NCBI RefSeq assembly: GCF_000276665.1
Contig: NW_004955446.1
Coordinates: 11,292,652 to 11,356,651, forward strand
DNA length: 64,000 nt
Direction: 5' to 3'
Source: Chinchilla lanigera
Lineage: Eukaryota; Chordata; Mammalia; Rodentia; Chinchillidae
Positions 44,443 to 55,267 of the stretch are shown piece by piece; positions within the stretch are counted from its first letter, which is position 1; every line of letters starts with the position of its first letter. A model generated the notes under the pieces. That model saw nothing but the letters and a program-made list of their open reading frames with translations. It ran no database searches and was not told the DNA's origin. Made by a program: the position numbers and the translations under genes.

Positions 44443-45608
44443 GAGTGTGAAAAAAAATTGAAAGTAGAGATTTTTTAAGAAAAATTTCAAGCATACAAAC
44501 AATAATGTCTTCCATGAAAAATCAGGTAGAATTTTTAGAAACAAATGTTATTCTTTCCATACAATGCACCTGCTTGTTTGCTACCAGTGCAGAGGGTGAC
44601 ATGCAGCCTTCACCACTGGGGGTTTGGCTCTGACGTCCAGGGCGGTTTTTCTTTTCTCTTCTCTCCATCGTGGTTCTATCTCTTTCAATGTCTCAGCTCA
44701 CTCAGGCACAAATATACCAAGAAGCCATCTGCCAATGGTGGGAGCTGACAGCTGCTCCATGGTGCTCATCAGAGACTTTGATTTCCTCAGTGTGCCAGCA
44801 AGGACAACCTCAGTGAACAGACGAAAGACTCACTGTCCAGGAGATCCGCCCCAGAGCGTATGTGCACTGCTGGCCTCCCTGCCCCGGTGGAGAGTACCCT
44901 CTCAAACCACTTCCAAGGACTCTGAATCAGATAAGCGTAGGAACAATTTGCCCACCCACCGTTAGTGGGGAAGGGGCAAGAATGAGATGATACAAAGGGA
45001 AGACGAATGGGTAGGTGTGTTTTTGTCTTTTGTTTTTTGTTTTTTGTTCTCATTTCTAGAAGACAAGGAGGATATTTAAGTAAGAGGAGAAAAAGGTTTG
45101 CAGTTTTATTTGGACCAAAATGAGAATTTGAAATAGAAATGCTAAGCATCAGCAAAACAAAACGTTAGCACAACAACTTTCATGTAAAAATATTTGCAAA
45201 CTTTATCATTAGACTAACATAATATTTCATTCTGACATTTTCCCTGTAAGTTCTGGAAAAGCTAAAACATGTTAACTGATGGCAAAGATGGCTTTAGAAC
45301 CATCGTTTATCCCAGAGTGAGGCACATGTTACCTCTATGCCAAAAATAATCACAAAATTAAACAGTTAAAGCAGATAACACACAAGACTTTAGTATATAT
45401 TTTAATCATACTTATTTTCTTCTTTTATGTTATAGCTAATAGGACTCAGGCAAATACCCCATGAGTTAAAGGAGAAAATTATTCTGTTCATTCTGCCAGC
45501 TGTGATTTGAAGAACCAGATCCTGTCCACAGGGAGGACATTTTTAAAAACATATAAACATTAGTTACCAACAATATAATCAATATTGAAAATACAATTTA
45601 AGGAAATA

Positions 45609-45610
<2 letters not shown>
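44443..45610. other. Unique sequence, no gene seen
   Basis: Frames of 113 (plus) and 122 (minus) codons overlap at 44,624-45,155 with no recognisable domain. TTTTGTTTTTTG tract at about 45,020-45,050. Confidence 0.45.

Positions 45611-45667
<57 letters not shown>
45611..45667. repeat. (TC)28 perfect microsatellite
   Basis: 57 bases of uninterrupted TC, the purest microsatellite in the window. Confidence 0.97.
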
Positions 45668-45670
<3 letters not shown>

Positions 45671-46455
45671 AAAGGAGCAGGAGCTGTTTCATTCTGGATA
45701 ACTTTGGATAAAGTGAAAGGTAGATTTCCAACCCCATAACCTGATCCAGGCATAGCACTCACGAGATTTACTTTATAATAAAAGAAAACATTTGCATCTA
45801 TCTTGATTCATAGTCATTCCAAGAAACTAAAGTAAATATGCTTTTGGATTAAATTATCCAGGTATTCGTTTTGGTTGTCTTTTTCTTCCCAATGCCAATT
45901 AAAGACAAAATTCCTTAGGTAATGGAAGACATAAGATTATGCTCAACGCTATCACCAAGTCATGCCTAAGATTTGTGCACAGTCTCAGGGACTGGTCCAG
46001 AATTTGGATTCTGGCACTCTTTGAAAGTCCTGCTCCACAACACATGCTAAGTCTTTCTTCAGTAAAAGCAGGGTGGTCCTTCAGAGACTGAGAAGGCAGC
46101 TGCCTGCCAGAAGGCCTTTTTGGATGGCAGAATTTCAGGCGCTCACACCTCTTAATCCAGCCCCAAAGACAGCTTGGCTGCCTCTCAAACCTCGCTGTGC
46201 TGGTACAGCTGCACAGGGCTAACTTTGGCAGCCATAGATCATGGAGGCTCTGCCTCAGCCTCTCTCAGAATAGCTTTGCACCAGGAGACTCAGAACATCT
46301 CTTAAAACAAATGCAGGGAGCAGAAGGCAAACGAAATGCATGGCTGCGACTAAGAAAGGTCCTGTTTTGAATCTTTGGGTTTTCTTGCATGGCTACAGTG
46401 CATGGGATATAACACTTTTGGTTTACGAACAGCTTGACATGCTAGGAAGAGCTGT
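45668..46455. other. Unique sequence, no gene seen
   Basis: No family or coding signal recognised in about 790 bp. Confidence 0.4.
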
Positions 46456-46457
46456 GG

Positions 46458-46605
46458 GTTTGGAGCTGGAGCAATTCGGAGTCCAGTTCCAGCTTTGTCT
46501 GTGGTTCACAAGTGACTGAGTTTAGCTTCTTTGACCTTGGTTTCCTCATCTGGAAAATGAGAGGGTTTGGCCAGTTGATCTTTGACCTAATGATTCTATG
46601 AAAAG
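46458..46605 (+). mobile_element. MIR SINE
   Basis: GTTCCAGCTTTGTCTGTGG, TTCACAAGTGACTGAG, TTGGTTTCCTCATCTGG and AAAATGAGAGGG are classic MIR blocks. Confidence 0.75.
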
Positions 46606-46678
46606 TGAATGTTGGAAGCACGTGTTCACCTTCTCCAGTGAACAGCTGTGAGTGTGTGACTGGACCAAATGGCACTAA

Positions 46679-46750
46679 CTGTTGAAACGTTAAATTTAGG
46701 GTGAAGGGAAAGCACATACTGTCGAAATGTTTTAGGCTGAAGGGAAAGCA
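46679..46750. repeat. Imperfect tandem duplication, about 32-40 bp units
   Basis: Unit 1 starts CTGTTGAAACGTTAAATTTA and ends GTGAAGGGAAAGCACATA; unit 2 starts CTGTCGAAATGTTTTAGG and ends CTGAAGGGAAAGCA. Unit 2 lacks about 6 bases. A third partial GTTGAAACCTGGGG follows at 46,779. Confidence 0.75.
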
Positions 46751-46759
46751 TTCTGAAGT

Positions 46760-47148
46760 GGGACAAGGGCACCTCGTGTTGAAACCTGGGGTCAGTCAAC
46801 CCTCCAAAGCCAGGGGCAATGTTTGTTTCTGTCTCACACCTCATGTTTGTTTTAGTTGGACCAGTAGGAACTTGCCTCAGGACCAAAACTCTGCAATCAA
46901 TAATGTGTCAATACCTCGCTTCATAACAGTATGAATCAGGTATTTTCCAAAAAGTTTAACTGTTTTCTGTAACTCTTCTATAATTGCTGTGTAGCTAACA
47001 GACTCATGGATAATCTAGTCTTTCCCAGTTTACACCTGTTCCTTTGAGGCTAGAGCTAAGTATTTCTATATTGGGATCATATTTCTGCTCTTAAGGAAAC
47101 TCCTTTCTACTTTCTCTGCCCTCAAACTTTCCCTGCAAATTTGAGCCC
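46760..47148. other. Unique sequence, no gene seen
   Basis: No repeat family recognised. Confidence 0.35.
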
Positions 47149-47149
47149 A

Positions 47150-47232
47150 TAGTGGCCTCAAACTTGCAGCAATCCTCCTGCCTCAGCCTCCTGAGTGCTG
47201 GGATTACAGGCATGCACCATCATGCCAGGCTG
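47150..47232 (-). mobile_element. B1 SINE, 3'-truncated
   Basis: Reads AGTGGCCTCAAACTTGCAG, AATCCTCCTGCCTCAGCC, GAGTGCTGGGATTACAGGC and CATCATGCCAGGC. Only the 5' half of the element remains, with no A tail. Confidence 0.88.
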
Positions 47233-47234
47233 GC

Positions 47235-47770
47235 ACCAGTACCAGTGGCTACTGGTAGGAGATGTTTACTCTTTTTGAACAAGACAGTGAGAGAGGGACC
47301 TTTGGTCCAGGATGTCCTCTCCATCTTCTATGGCCTCTACTAAGATTACTTCATCCTATCTGGTGACTGGGCAACTATACTGATTTCCACCAGACGTAGC
47401 TAGTCCCACCCGGACTTTGGGCACCTCCTGTTAGCATCTGGCATCTTGCCACTGATTCTGGATTAGAGTTATTGCTACACTGTGAATTTATTTTCTTGGA
47501 CTTGGCCTTACTTGATTCACCAGCTCTTTTAGTTCATATTGTCCAGTTTGGACAGTGGGAAATTGTGGAGTTCCTACATGTGACATAAGATCTTGGGGAA
47601 TTAGTGATACTATATCAGGCACATGCTCTTTGCAAATTTCTTCCATATTATAATTCCTAATCTCTTTCAGCCTTCCTCATCCCACCTCACAATACTGTAG
47701 GACACCTGGTGAAGCTGTCTTCTTCAAGAATGTCCCGAAGCTGCTGAGGCTCTAGTTCACTGTAAAAGAG
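47235..47770. other. Unique sequence, no gene seen
   Basis: No repeat family or exon recognised. Confidence 0.35.
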
Positions 47771-47786
47771 CAGTCATTGATTTCTG

Positions 47787-47940
47787 CTTTTTTTTGTCTT
47801 TTTGAGGTAAGGTTTCACTATGTAGTTCAGGCTGGCTTTGAACTCAATATATAGCCCATGCTGACCTCTAACTTGCAGCAATCCTCCTGCCTCAGCCTCC
47901 TGAGTGCTGGAATTATATGCATGCACAATCATGCCAGGCT
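47787..47940 (-). mobile_element. B1 SINE with 15-bp perfect duplication
   Basis: T run then TTTGAGGTAAGGTTTCAC, GTTCAGGCTGGCTTTGAAC, CTTGCAGCAATCCTCC and CAATCATGCCAGGC. AGTCATTGATTTCTG occurs at 47,772-47,786 and 47,941-47,955. Confidence 0.95.
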
Positions 47941-48076
47941 AGTCATTGATTTCTGATGACTTCATAGAAAGAATGGAAGTGGCTGCAGTCCTGGCCCATT
48001 TTCTGTCTTAATTTGTGAATTTCCCAAACAATAGACTTGTCTTCAAATTAACATGGTTTCTCAAGTGAGGCTCAAT

Positions 48077-48130
48077 TGTGTGTATGTGTGTGTGTGTGTG
48101 CACGCATGCATGCACGCATGCACGAGCACA
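48077..48130. repeat. (TG)n with GCATGCACGCATG tract
   Basis: TG units followed by CACGCATGCATGCACGCATG; alternating purine-pyrimidine throughout. Confidence 0.88.
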
Positions 48131-48149
48131 CATATATTATGACCTAGAT

Positions 48150-48328
48150 CAGTGGTACTGAAACGTTAGCATACAAACAGTGGCCTGGAGTATTTGTTAC
48201 AACAGACTGCTAGGTTTCACACCCAGTTTTTGACTTTGTAAGTCTAGAGTGGACGCTTAGAATTTGTACTTTTAATGAGTTCTTAGGTGCTACTGTTCCT
48301 GGAATCACACTCACCCAGGATCTCTGGA
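48150..48328 (+). mobile_element. MER5A-like hAT-Charlie element
   Basis: Follows the MER5A pattern: CAGTGGTACTGAAACGTTAGC, TACAACAGACTGCTAGGTTTC, TTTTGACTTTGTAAGTCTAG, AGAATTTGTACTTTTAATGAG and TGGAATCACACTC. Right end degraded. Confidence 0.75.
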
Positions 48329-48339
48329 CTCTGGTGCTG

Positions 48340-48775
48340 TGCAGAGTGTAGTAAAAGCAAGGCAGCATCTGAGAATAACTTTGTGCTTGGGAACCTGAAA
48401 ACAAATAGTTCTCAATATGATGATATTTCTAGGATCCAAATAGAAAATCATAGCTGTGTAAGTTGGCCATTTTTATTATTACATTATCTATTTTCTAATG
48501 ATTCTATCTTTTCTCCTGGTGTATCTCCAGGTCACTAATCAGACTGACCCATCAGTAAAGATCATCATACTCAAGGAGTCATTTGAAGTCACCAGAAAGT
48601 CTTTCTTTAGTTCTGTGTAGGTTTCAAAAATGTAGGTTCCTATAGCTCAGATCCCAGCCCCTCGAGGCTTGCTGCAAGGGGAGGAAGCGAATGGGAGCAA
48701 GGACCTTCCTATCTATCACACTGGCTTAGTGTATGAGTTTTCTTGAATTGTTTCTTCACAAACTTAAGTGAAGCA
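48340..48775. other. Unique sequence, no gene seen
   Basis: No family recognised. Confidence 0.35.
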
Positions 48776-48777
48776 TT

Positions 48778-48945
48778 TTTTAATTAACAGCTTTATTTAC
48801 ACATCATGAAATTCACTTATTTTAAATGCACAATTCAACTATTTAAAAATATTTACAGTGTGTGTACAACAATCTCCAAAATCTAATTTTACAGAGTTGT
48901 TATTACTCCTTAAAAGCACCCATGCCCTTACACAATCGCTTCTCT
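48778..48945 (-). mobile_element. L1M 3' UTR fragment
   Basis: CATGAAATTCACTTATTTTAAATG, GCACAATTCAACTATTT, TTTACAGTGTGTGTACAAC and CAAAATCTAATTTTACAG match the reversed L1M 3' UTR motif found in many mammals. Confidence 0.65.
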
Positions 48946-49103
48946 TTCTACTCTGTCCTCTGCAGTCTCTCATCTTCTCTCTGTCTGTAGAGTCAATCCA
49001 CTTTGTCCACCTGTTGTGGATCCAAGGATTCAATCAATGGTGGATCGGAAATATTTGAAAAAAATGCATCCATACTGAACATAAACATATAGAGTTTTCT
49101 TTC

Positions 49104-49190
49104 TTTTTTTTTTTTCGGTACCAGGAATCGAACTCACAACCTTGCGCTTGCCAGGCAGGTGCTGTGCCTCTGAGCTAAATCCCCAGCCCC
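49104..49190 (-). mobile_element. ID SINE inserted in B1 tail
   Basis: T run, CGGTACCAGGAATCGAAC, CCTTGCGCTTGCCAGGCAGG and CTAAATCCCCAGCCCC. It lies at the poly-T (3') end of the neighbouring B1. AGTTTTCTTTCTTTT before and AGTTTTTTTTCTTTT after are a probable duplication made from B1 tail sequence. Confidence 0.92.
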
Positions 49191-49193
49191 AAG

Positions 49194-49343
49194 TTTTTTT
49201 TCTTTTTGAGACAGGATCTCCCTCTGCAGTTCAGGCCGGCCTTGAGCTCACTTTGTAGCTCAGGCTGGTCTCAAACTTGCAACGATCCTCCTGCCTCAGC
49301 CCCCCAAGTGCTGGGATTACAGGCATGCGTCACCATGCCTGGT
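49194..49343 (-). mobile_element. B1 SINE inserted in MER2
   Basis: TTTGAGACAGGATCTCCC, GTTCAGGCCGGCC, AGCTCAGGCTGGTCTCAAAC, AGTGCTGGGATTACAGGC, CACCATGCCTGG. CATATAGAGTTTT (49,087-49,099) and CATACAGAATTTT (49,348-49,360) match at 11 of 13 positions and may be the B1 duplication within the MER2 sequence. Confidence 0.93.
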
Positions 49344-49751
49344 TTATCATACAGAATTTTGTTTTTGTCATTATCCCTAAACAACAATATAAAATATTTC
49401 TATACCATTCACATTGCATTAGGTACTGTAAGTATAGGACAGGAAGTGCATAGGTTGTATGCAAACATTGTGCCATTTTATATGAAGGATTTGAGCAGCT
49501 ATAGATTTTTATATTTTCAGAGGGTGAGGTGGGAGCAGGATTCTGGGACCAATCCCCATGGACAGTAAGGGACCACTGTAAGTGGCACCATACAATATTT
49601 TCTCTTTTGAGTCTGGTTTCTTTCACTCCAGTGTTTTAAAGGATCACTTATATTGTGGTCTGTATTCCTATTTCACCAAACACTAATTTCTATAGAATCT
49701 TCCTTTGAGACATGGAGCTTCTTCTATTTCTACTGTAATTGTTTTAGCCCC

Positions 49752-49890
49752 GGTGCTTGGTACTCACAGTGGGTCTCTGACCAGAACTATCAGCCTTTCC
49801 TAGAAGATGCCCCATGCAGAAACTGAGTAAGGGCGTGCAGCTGAGCCAGATCCCAGGGGACTCCTGCGCATGCTACAGGTTGAAAGATGT
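49752..49890 (-). mobile_element. MER5A-like element, reversed
   Basis: TACTCACAGTGGGTCTCTGACC, AGAACTATCAGCC, CCCCATGCAGAAACTGAG and CTCCTGCGCATGCTACAGG follow the reversed MER5A pattern. Confidence 0.55.
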
Positions 49891-49894
49891 TGCC

Positions 49895-50520
49895 AAAGAA
49901 GCTCTTCACCTCATCTGAAGTACTTGGAGCAGGCTCTGCATGGCCTCCCTGCCTGCAGGGTCGCCCAGCCTGCACACTGCCGCTTAGGGTTCTCCCTGGC
50001 ATCTGATCTCCACGTGCTGCCTCATTTCAACTTCAGTGATTTCCCGTTAGCTGAATGCAAAGACTATATCGCTTAAGTGTGATACTCAACATTTTCTAGA
50101 ATAGCCTCTTTCTGCTTACTCAAGTTTGTTACCGTCAGTTCTCTAATATCAACTTTCAGGTCCTGATGTGTCAGACCCCTCACTGCACTTGGACCTCTGG
50201 GTGTCATTCCCAAATTTAAATATCTTATTAAGCTGCTCTCCTTCAACTCTTCAAAAGTGTCCCAGGACCAGTTCAGGCCCCATCCCTGCCGCCCCCTATC
50301 CCCATATAGGACCTTTCCCAGCCAACAGATTTACGTTAAATGTTACTTGTTCTAAACTCTTAGAATGCTTATCAAACACTGAATTTTGTGTTTACTTTTC
50401 AGCTACTTATAGTAATAACGGAGATGATAATAATGATGACACCAAAGATTTCCACAGCAGTGTATGGTTTATTAATATTTTACCTTAGCCTGCATATAAC
50501 CAAAATATCTTTTAAAAATG
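49895..50520. other. Unique sequence, no gene seen
   Basis: A frame of about 106 codons at 50,168-50,488 is pyrimidine-rich and unlike any family I know. Parts near 50,260-50,400 (CAGGACCAGTTCAGGCC) hint at old L2. Confidence 0.4.
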
Positions 50521-50522
50521 AA

Positions 50523-50632
50523 ATAAGAACTCCTAGAGGATAAAGGTTATTTCTTCTATGCCATTGGCTTAGTTACCCAAAGCCCTGACCTTATGGTAGG
50601 AACTTCATAAACTCTGCAGGAATGCATACCAG
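50523..50632 (+). mobile_element. L2 3' terminus
   Basis: AACTCCTAGAGGATAAAGG, TTAGTTACCCAAAGCCC and ATGGTAGGAACTTCATAAACTC match the L2 terminal region. Confidence 0.55.
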
Positions 50633-50747
50633 GCCAGAAACAGGGTGATAAACTTTCCTCCAAGAGGTAAGAGCTGACTCCAACAGAGTCTACATAGGGG
50701 AACTGTTGAAGGATAGGTGATAAAAATACAACTTCTCCTCTCTTTAT

Positions 50748-50962
50748 TAGTAGTTATTCAACACTGCAGATATTTTATGTATGTTATATAATTTTCATTA
50801 GACCTCTATGAAGTATTTTATTCTTATCTTGCAAGGTTCTCTTTTTCATCCCTGCAGTTGTGGAAACTGAGGCTCAACATGTTTCCCAGAGCATGCAGCT
50901 GTTTTGTAGCAGAGCTAAAAGTCAAACCCCAGTTTTTGGCTCTTACTACTTTGTTATCTCTC
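50748..50962 (-). mobile_element. MIR SINE
   Basis: TTTTCATTAGACCTCTATGAAG, GTTGTGGAAACTGAGGCTC, GCATGCAGCTGTTTTGTAG and GAGCTAAAAGTCAAACC: near full-length reversed MIR. Confidence 0.78.
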
Positions 50963-50964
50963 TA

Positions 50965-51685
50965 AATTGTGAAAGCAGTTCCATCAACAGAATATTGAAA
51001 CAAGACTGGGGTAACCAGGGTCTTTGAGGTTGTGACTGTTTTTCCAAGTCAGGAAGTGTTTCCACAGGCAATATTCCTGTTTTCATTGGAACACTGGTGA
51101 GATTTAAAGTTACCCATGAATTTCCTCCTTTGCGTCAGCGAACACTCAGAGGGAACACCCCAACGGATGCAGATGGACTCCACCAGCTTCCTTGGCCAAG
51201 TTCTTCTCATTCTTTGCCTGTTATAAGTGGCCTCATGGGCTGACCGCTCTTTCTGAATGTAGTGCCTTCACTGTAATTTCATCTTGGAGTCCAGGAGTCT
51301 CTGACACTGTCAGATCATAGTTACAAATACAAGGTAAACTACCTGGAGGTGAAAAGAAATTTTGCACTGATAGCCAGTAAGTTTTCAATATCATCAAACT
51401 ACTGAATCCATGAAAAATGTTAATTGTCTTGTTCTATGATTATATAGTTACTGATTTGCAATTCTCATTTTTTAATGGTTCCCAGGTCATCAGAAAAGAA
51501 AACAAAAGAAAAATAAAGAAAAAAACAGCCCCCAATTTCAAATATAACTTTCATAAAGCCATTTCATTCCACCAGAATGAAGTGTGATGGAAGAGTGTGG
51601 AAACTTGGATTCAGGAGAGTGAGTGGGGGAAAGGAAGTCCTGAGGTCGCAGAGGATGGCATTCTGTGGAGGCCCTTGTCAGCTAC
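50965..51685. other. Unique sequence, no gene seen
   Basis: A-rich run near 51,498-51,525; no family recognised. Confidence 0.4.
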
Positions 51686-51689
51686 CGAA

Positions 51690-52075
51690 GGATGTACTGA
51701 TGTAAAAGAAAATTCCATAAATTAAATGGCTTAAAGCAACATCTATTGAGTATGTCATAATTACGTATCTGGCACCGCATGGCCGAGTTCTCTACTCTGA
51801 GTCTCTTAAAGCTGAAATCAGGCGCTGGCCAGGCTGGGTTTTCAATCCACAGGCTCTGTGGAAGTCCAGTTCCAAATTTACCCATTGCTCCCATCCTCCT
51901 GAGCCCCCCGTTTCCTTGCTAGTTATTTGTGGAGGCTGGTTTCAGCTGTGAGAAGTAACCACGTTCGGTGTGATGGGGTACCTCAGATCTTCAGGTCATC
52001 CACAGTGGGCCAAATCCACCTGTGCTTCCCACCTCTGGCTTTTGGTTTGGTCTTGGGCCAGGGTGAACTCTACTT
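51690..52075 (-). mobile_element. MLT1-like MaLR LTR, reversed and diverged
   Basis: AAATTAAATGGCTTAAAGCAAC at 51,719 is the reversed MLT1 3' motif (GTTGTTTTAAGCCACT). Further on, GGCTGGTTTCAGCTGTGAG follows MLT1-like order only loosely, so the far end is uncertain. Confidence 0.5.
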
Positions 52076-52079
52076 TTAC

Positions 52080-52425
52080 AGAGTTCATATGATTAATTCA
52101 TAATAATCTCTCTGTTTTAAATTCAATGGATTTAAATTTTTAAATACATCTCTGAAATTCCTTGATAGCAATACCTAGGTTAGTATTTGATTAAATAAAT
52201 GGAAGGAAATGTGTGCTCATTAGACACAGAATTTGGAGGTTACCTTAGAATTCTGCCAGGGATATGAAGAAAAGAAATGGGGCTCTCTTCTCCTAAGTCC
52301 AAATTGTCTCATTTTGGTAGGCTTCCTACTTTATGCCTTCTTGGAAATTTTTCAATGAGTGGTTGTTTGGTTTAAATAATGATTTGCCCACTTTTTCTTC
52401 CTTTTCAATTCCACAACCAAGTCGA
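52080..52425. other. Unique sequence, no gene seen
   Basis: About 345 bp with no recognisable element. Confidence 0.35.
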
Positions 52426-52427
52426 AG

Positions 52428-52690
52428 TCTTTTGTTTCATGGATAAGGAGGTGAAGCTCAGAGAGGTGTGCCAAGGAGGCCCAGTTGGTTAGTGGTGAAC
52501 ATGGTGCTGCATGCCGGGCCTCTGAGCCCCGATCCACCGCCCTTCTGCAACACAACACCAAAAAGACTCCCTTTGTCCTTTCATCCATTTATCCTTTCTC
52601 ATCATCCAACTATTCTGAGTCTCATATTATCTCAACTAGTTCTTCAGTGATCCCTGTAAGGTGGGTATTAGTATTACTATTGCTGCAGGG
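52428..52690 (-). mobile_element. One or two reversed MIR fragments
   Basis: ATGGATAAGGAGGTGAAGC and TCAGAGAGGTGTGCC near 52,440 match the reversed MIR core. CATATTATCTCAACTAG and GTAAGGTGGGTATTAGTATT near 52,622-52,675 match a part that should come before it in one element, so two copies are likelier. Confidence 0.55.
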
Positions 52691-52694
52691 TCTG

Positions 52695-53935
52695 TCTAAC
52701 TCATACCAGTCTGAGAAGTTATCTCTGAGTTGGGGTACTGTGAGGGTTGGGACTGCAGGGAGAGTTGATTAACTCCCATGGGTAATGGGCAGTCCATGAT
52801 ACTTGTGGGCTCTTTTGCTCCCCTACAAGTTTCCTTTCCCCATTCTGTGTCTTTTCCTGTAGACAAGGGCTCACTGCACAGTGCAGGAAATTCTGGTAGC
52901 TGAGCTGGAGATATGGTTTGTAAGAAACGTGAAAGAACATTGTGTTCTGTGATCTTTCTCTGCAGTCCCTCCTGCGCCACTTCCACAGGCAAAGGGAACA
53001 GCAGCAAGGAGCCAGTGATACTTAGTCCTACTGGCCTAAACTTGTAGGCGCCAATCACTGAGTGGTTTTGTTGGATAAAATATACCATCAATTCTGTTCA
53101 ATCAGTGAAGAAAAGTGGGGATGACCTAAGTAGGCAGCTTGAGTCTTCTCCAAACAATGGGTTATCATATTCATTCTGTGTTGGTCTTTCTTCCTGTTTA
53201 ATACACATTCCAAAACAAATTATGAAAATGGGCAACCAACAGTAACCTATACCCATACCAAGAACAGCATCTTTCCAGGATTTTGGATTACAGTCTTTAG
53301 CAGAAACTACATGGTATATTAAATTCTGTATTCTATACTTAGGCACACACATAAATAAAAAGAAAACAAAAATTCAATGAAGTGGTATCCTTACTACTGG
53401 TATTTTCCATTGTATACTTTCTAAAGTTCAGAAAATTTCTGACTTGCCCAGGATGTCATGGAAAACAGAACCCACTGATCAGAGAGAGCAAAGGCCACAC
53501 TGTATGATCTGATCACCTGAAATGAGCAAACACATGAACAAAAAGCATCCTTACATAGCATTTGTTTGCTGTCCATGACCTAACATTTATATTCTGAGGC
53601 TCTTGCAAATGTTTTCTGGAAGAAACACCACTGTTTCTGCCGTTCAGTTTCTGGCATACCAAGGCATCCCTGGGCAAAGTTAATCAGCATCTATTGAAGG
53701 GTGACACAAAAGATGGCCTCCAGTGCCTCTTGCCTTTCTCATCTCTCTCAGTGACCACAGATTCTGTGTCTTGCCCTTTGGGGCAGAAAGTGAGGCTGGA
53801 GGGAAATGCAGATAAATTGCAGGGAAGGTGATGAAGGGGTTTAGGGGGCATATAGGCAGAAAATAATATGTCAAGTACAGCTGGGTCCACCAGAAACTGT
53901 TCTCACACTCTGACCCAGCTAATGAAACCCTATAG
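52695..53935. other. Unique sequence, no gene seen
   Basis: A minus-strand frame of 131 codons spans 52,696-53,091 with no domain seen. Nothing else supports an exon. Confidence 0.45.
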
Positions 53936-53938
53936 CAG

Positions 53939-53988
53939 CATGTGTGTGTGTGTGTGTGTGTGTGCATGTGCACATGTGTGTGTGTGAT
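53939..53988. repeat. (TG)n microsatellite
   Basis: About 11 TG units, then CATGTGCACATG and more TG units. Confidence 0.93.
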
Positions 53989-54157
53989 TATGTCCAATTA
54001 GCATCTCAGCAGCCATTTGTATTAATTATCATCTTATAGACCTCTTAGTGTGCCCTGTCCTTTTATAATCTATCTTATCATTTATCTGCAAGCCTCCTGA
54101 AACATAGCACATAGAAGAGAGACTGTCCTGGAATTTGGGGTTCTCATCTTGGGGCTG

Positions 54158-54275
54158 TTGTTCAAAAGTTGTTTGACTTTCTTTTTTGAGACTGTCACCC
54201 ATCTATAAAGTATAATATTAACCACGCTCCACACCACGTAGTGTTTTGGGACAATGATACAAAGGCAGTTTTGTA
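54158..54275 (+). mobile_element. MIR SINE fragment
   Basis: AAGTTGTTTGACTTTC, CACCCATCTATAAAGTATAA and TAATATTAACCACGC follow the MIR 3' half. Confidence 0.5.
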
Positions 54276-54284
54276 ATATCTATT

Positions 54285-54955
54285 TTCTCTGAAGGAAGAA
54301 GACTTCTAATAGACTCCAGCTGCAATTTGGGTGATTTAAAAGCATTAGTTCACTTTCATGCTTTTATTTTTGTTTTTCTAAATTCCATTAGGGGGCTGGG
54401 TTGCTTAGATGACCTTTTCATTCTCAAAGAGAGCCTAAGCATTATCAAAACCAAGACTCTACCATGTTTCCATTGTCAGCCATGGCAGTGAGCCTGGAAC
54501 ACTGTGGATGAGGAAAAGAGTGATAGGTTGAGGTGGAAAATGTGGGCAGGAGGTTTATTTTCTGGTTAGACCATGGAAGGAAACTGGACATTTTCCAAGT
54601 GCAGTAGGACACAAAATAGTTAAAGCAAATAGTTTTTATTTTTCCCTAGCAAAAGTATAAAGGGGCAGTGTACAGGAAATGGGTGCCTGCTCCATCTGAA
54701 AGCTTTGGCAAGTGGATAAAGCTAATTCGTGGGTCACCAGCAGCTTGATGACCCAACTTCTAACTCTCTTGCCGTCACCCCCATAGGTGGTGAATGTGCG
54801 CAGGTCTTCGTTCCTTCTACCACTTCATAATTCCTGGGGTCCCTGCAGGCTCGCTTCCCCCAAGAGGAAGAGGAAAGTATTAAGAAAGGGTGAAAGAGGA
54901 GATTCAGATGTACTTTCAGGAGCTATACCATCCTCAAGGCAAATGAGGACTTCCC
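54285..54955. other. Unique sequence, no gene seen
   Basis: No family recognised. Confidence 0.4.
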
Positions 54956-54961
54956 AATGGT

Positions 54962-55266
54962 AGGGTGAATAAATGCCTTCCAAAGATGACCATTTCCTAA
55001 TCCTCAGAATCTGTACATGTTACCTTATTTGGCAAAAAGGACTTTGGGAGTGTGATGAGTGTAGGCAGGAGGCCTTAGAAGCTAGAAAAGATAAGACGGA
55101 ATCTCCCCCAGAACCTCCAGAAGGAATCGGCCCTGTCAACCCATTGGCTTTAGTTGGGTGAAACTGATTTCACACTTCTGGCTTCCAAGCTCTAAGAGAA
55201 TAAATTTGTTTGATTTTTAAGCCACTGTGTTTGTGGTAATTTGTTGCTGCTGCAATAGGAAATAAA
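54962..55266 (+). mobile_element. MLT1 MaLR LTR with internal deletion
   Basis: CCAAAGATGACCATTTCC, AATCTGTACATGTTACC, GGCAAAAAGGACTTTGG, then a jump to AGGCCTTAGAAGCTAG, CCAGAACCTCCAGAAGG, CACTGTGTTTGTGGTAATTTG and TGCAATAGGAAATAAATACA. The central part of the usual LTR is missing. Its 3' end runs straight into the CA repeat. Confidence 0.85.
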
Positions 55267-55267
55267 T

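Larger units (their letters stand above)
48990..49578 (-). mobile_element. MER2-like Tigger DNA transposon, split by B1 and ID
   Basis: Left piece: GGATTCAATCAATGGTGGATC, GAAATATTTGAAAAAAATGC, CATACTGAACATAAACATA. Right piece after the SINEs: TTGTCATTATCCCTAAACAA, ATTGCATTAGGTACTGTAAG, GTGCCATTTTATATGAAGG, ACCAATCCCCATGGACAG and the terminus GGACCACTG before TA. Non-autonomous; no transposase. The left terminus is degraded. Confidence 0.82.

Noticed and set aside
52696..53091. 131-codon minus-strand frame
   Set aside because: No domain, no supporting splice or promoter context; overlapping frames elsewhere on the strand.
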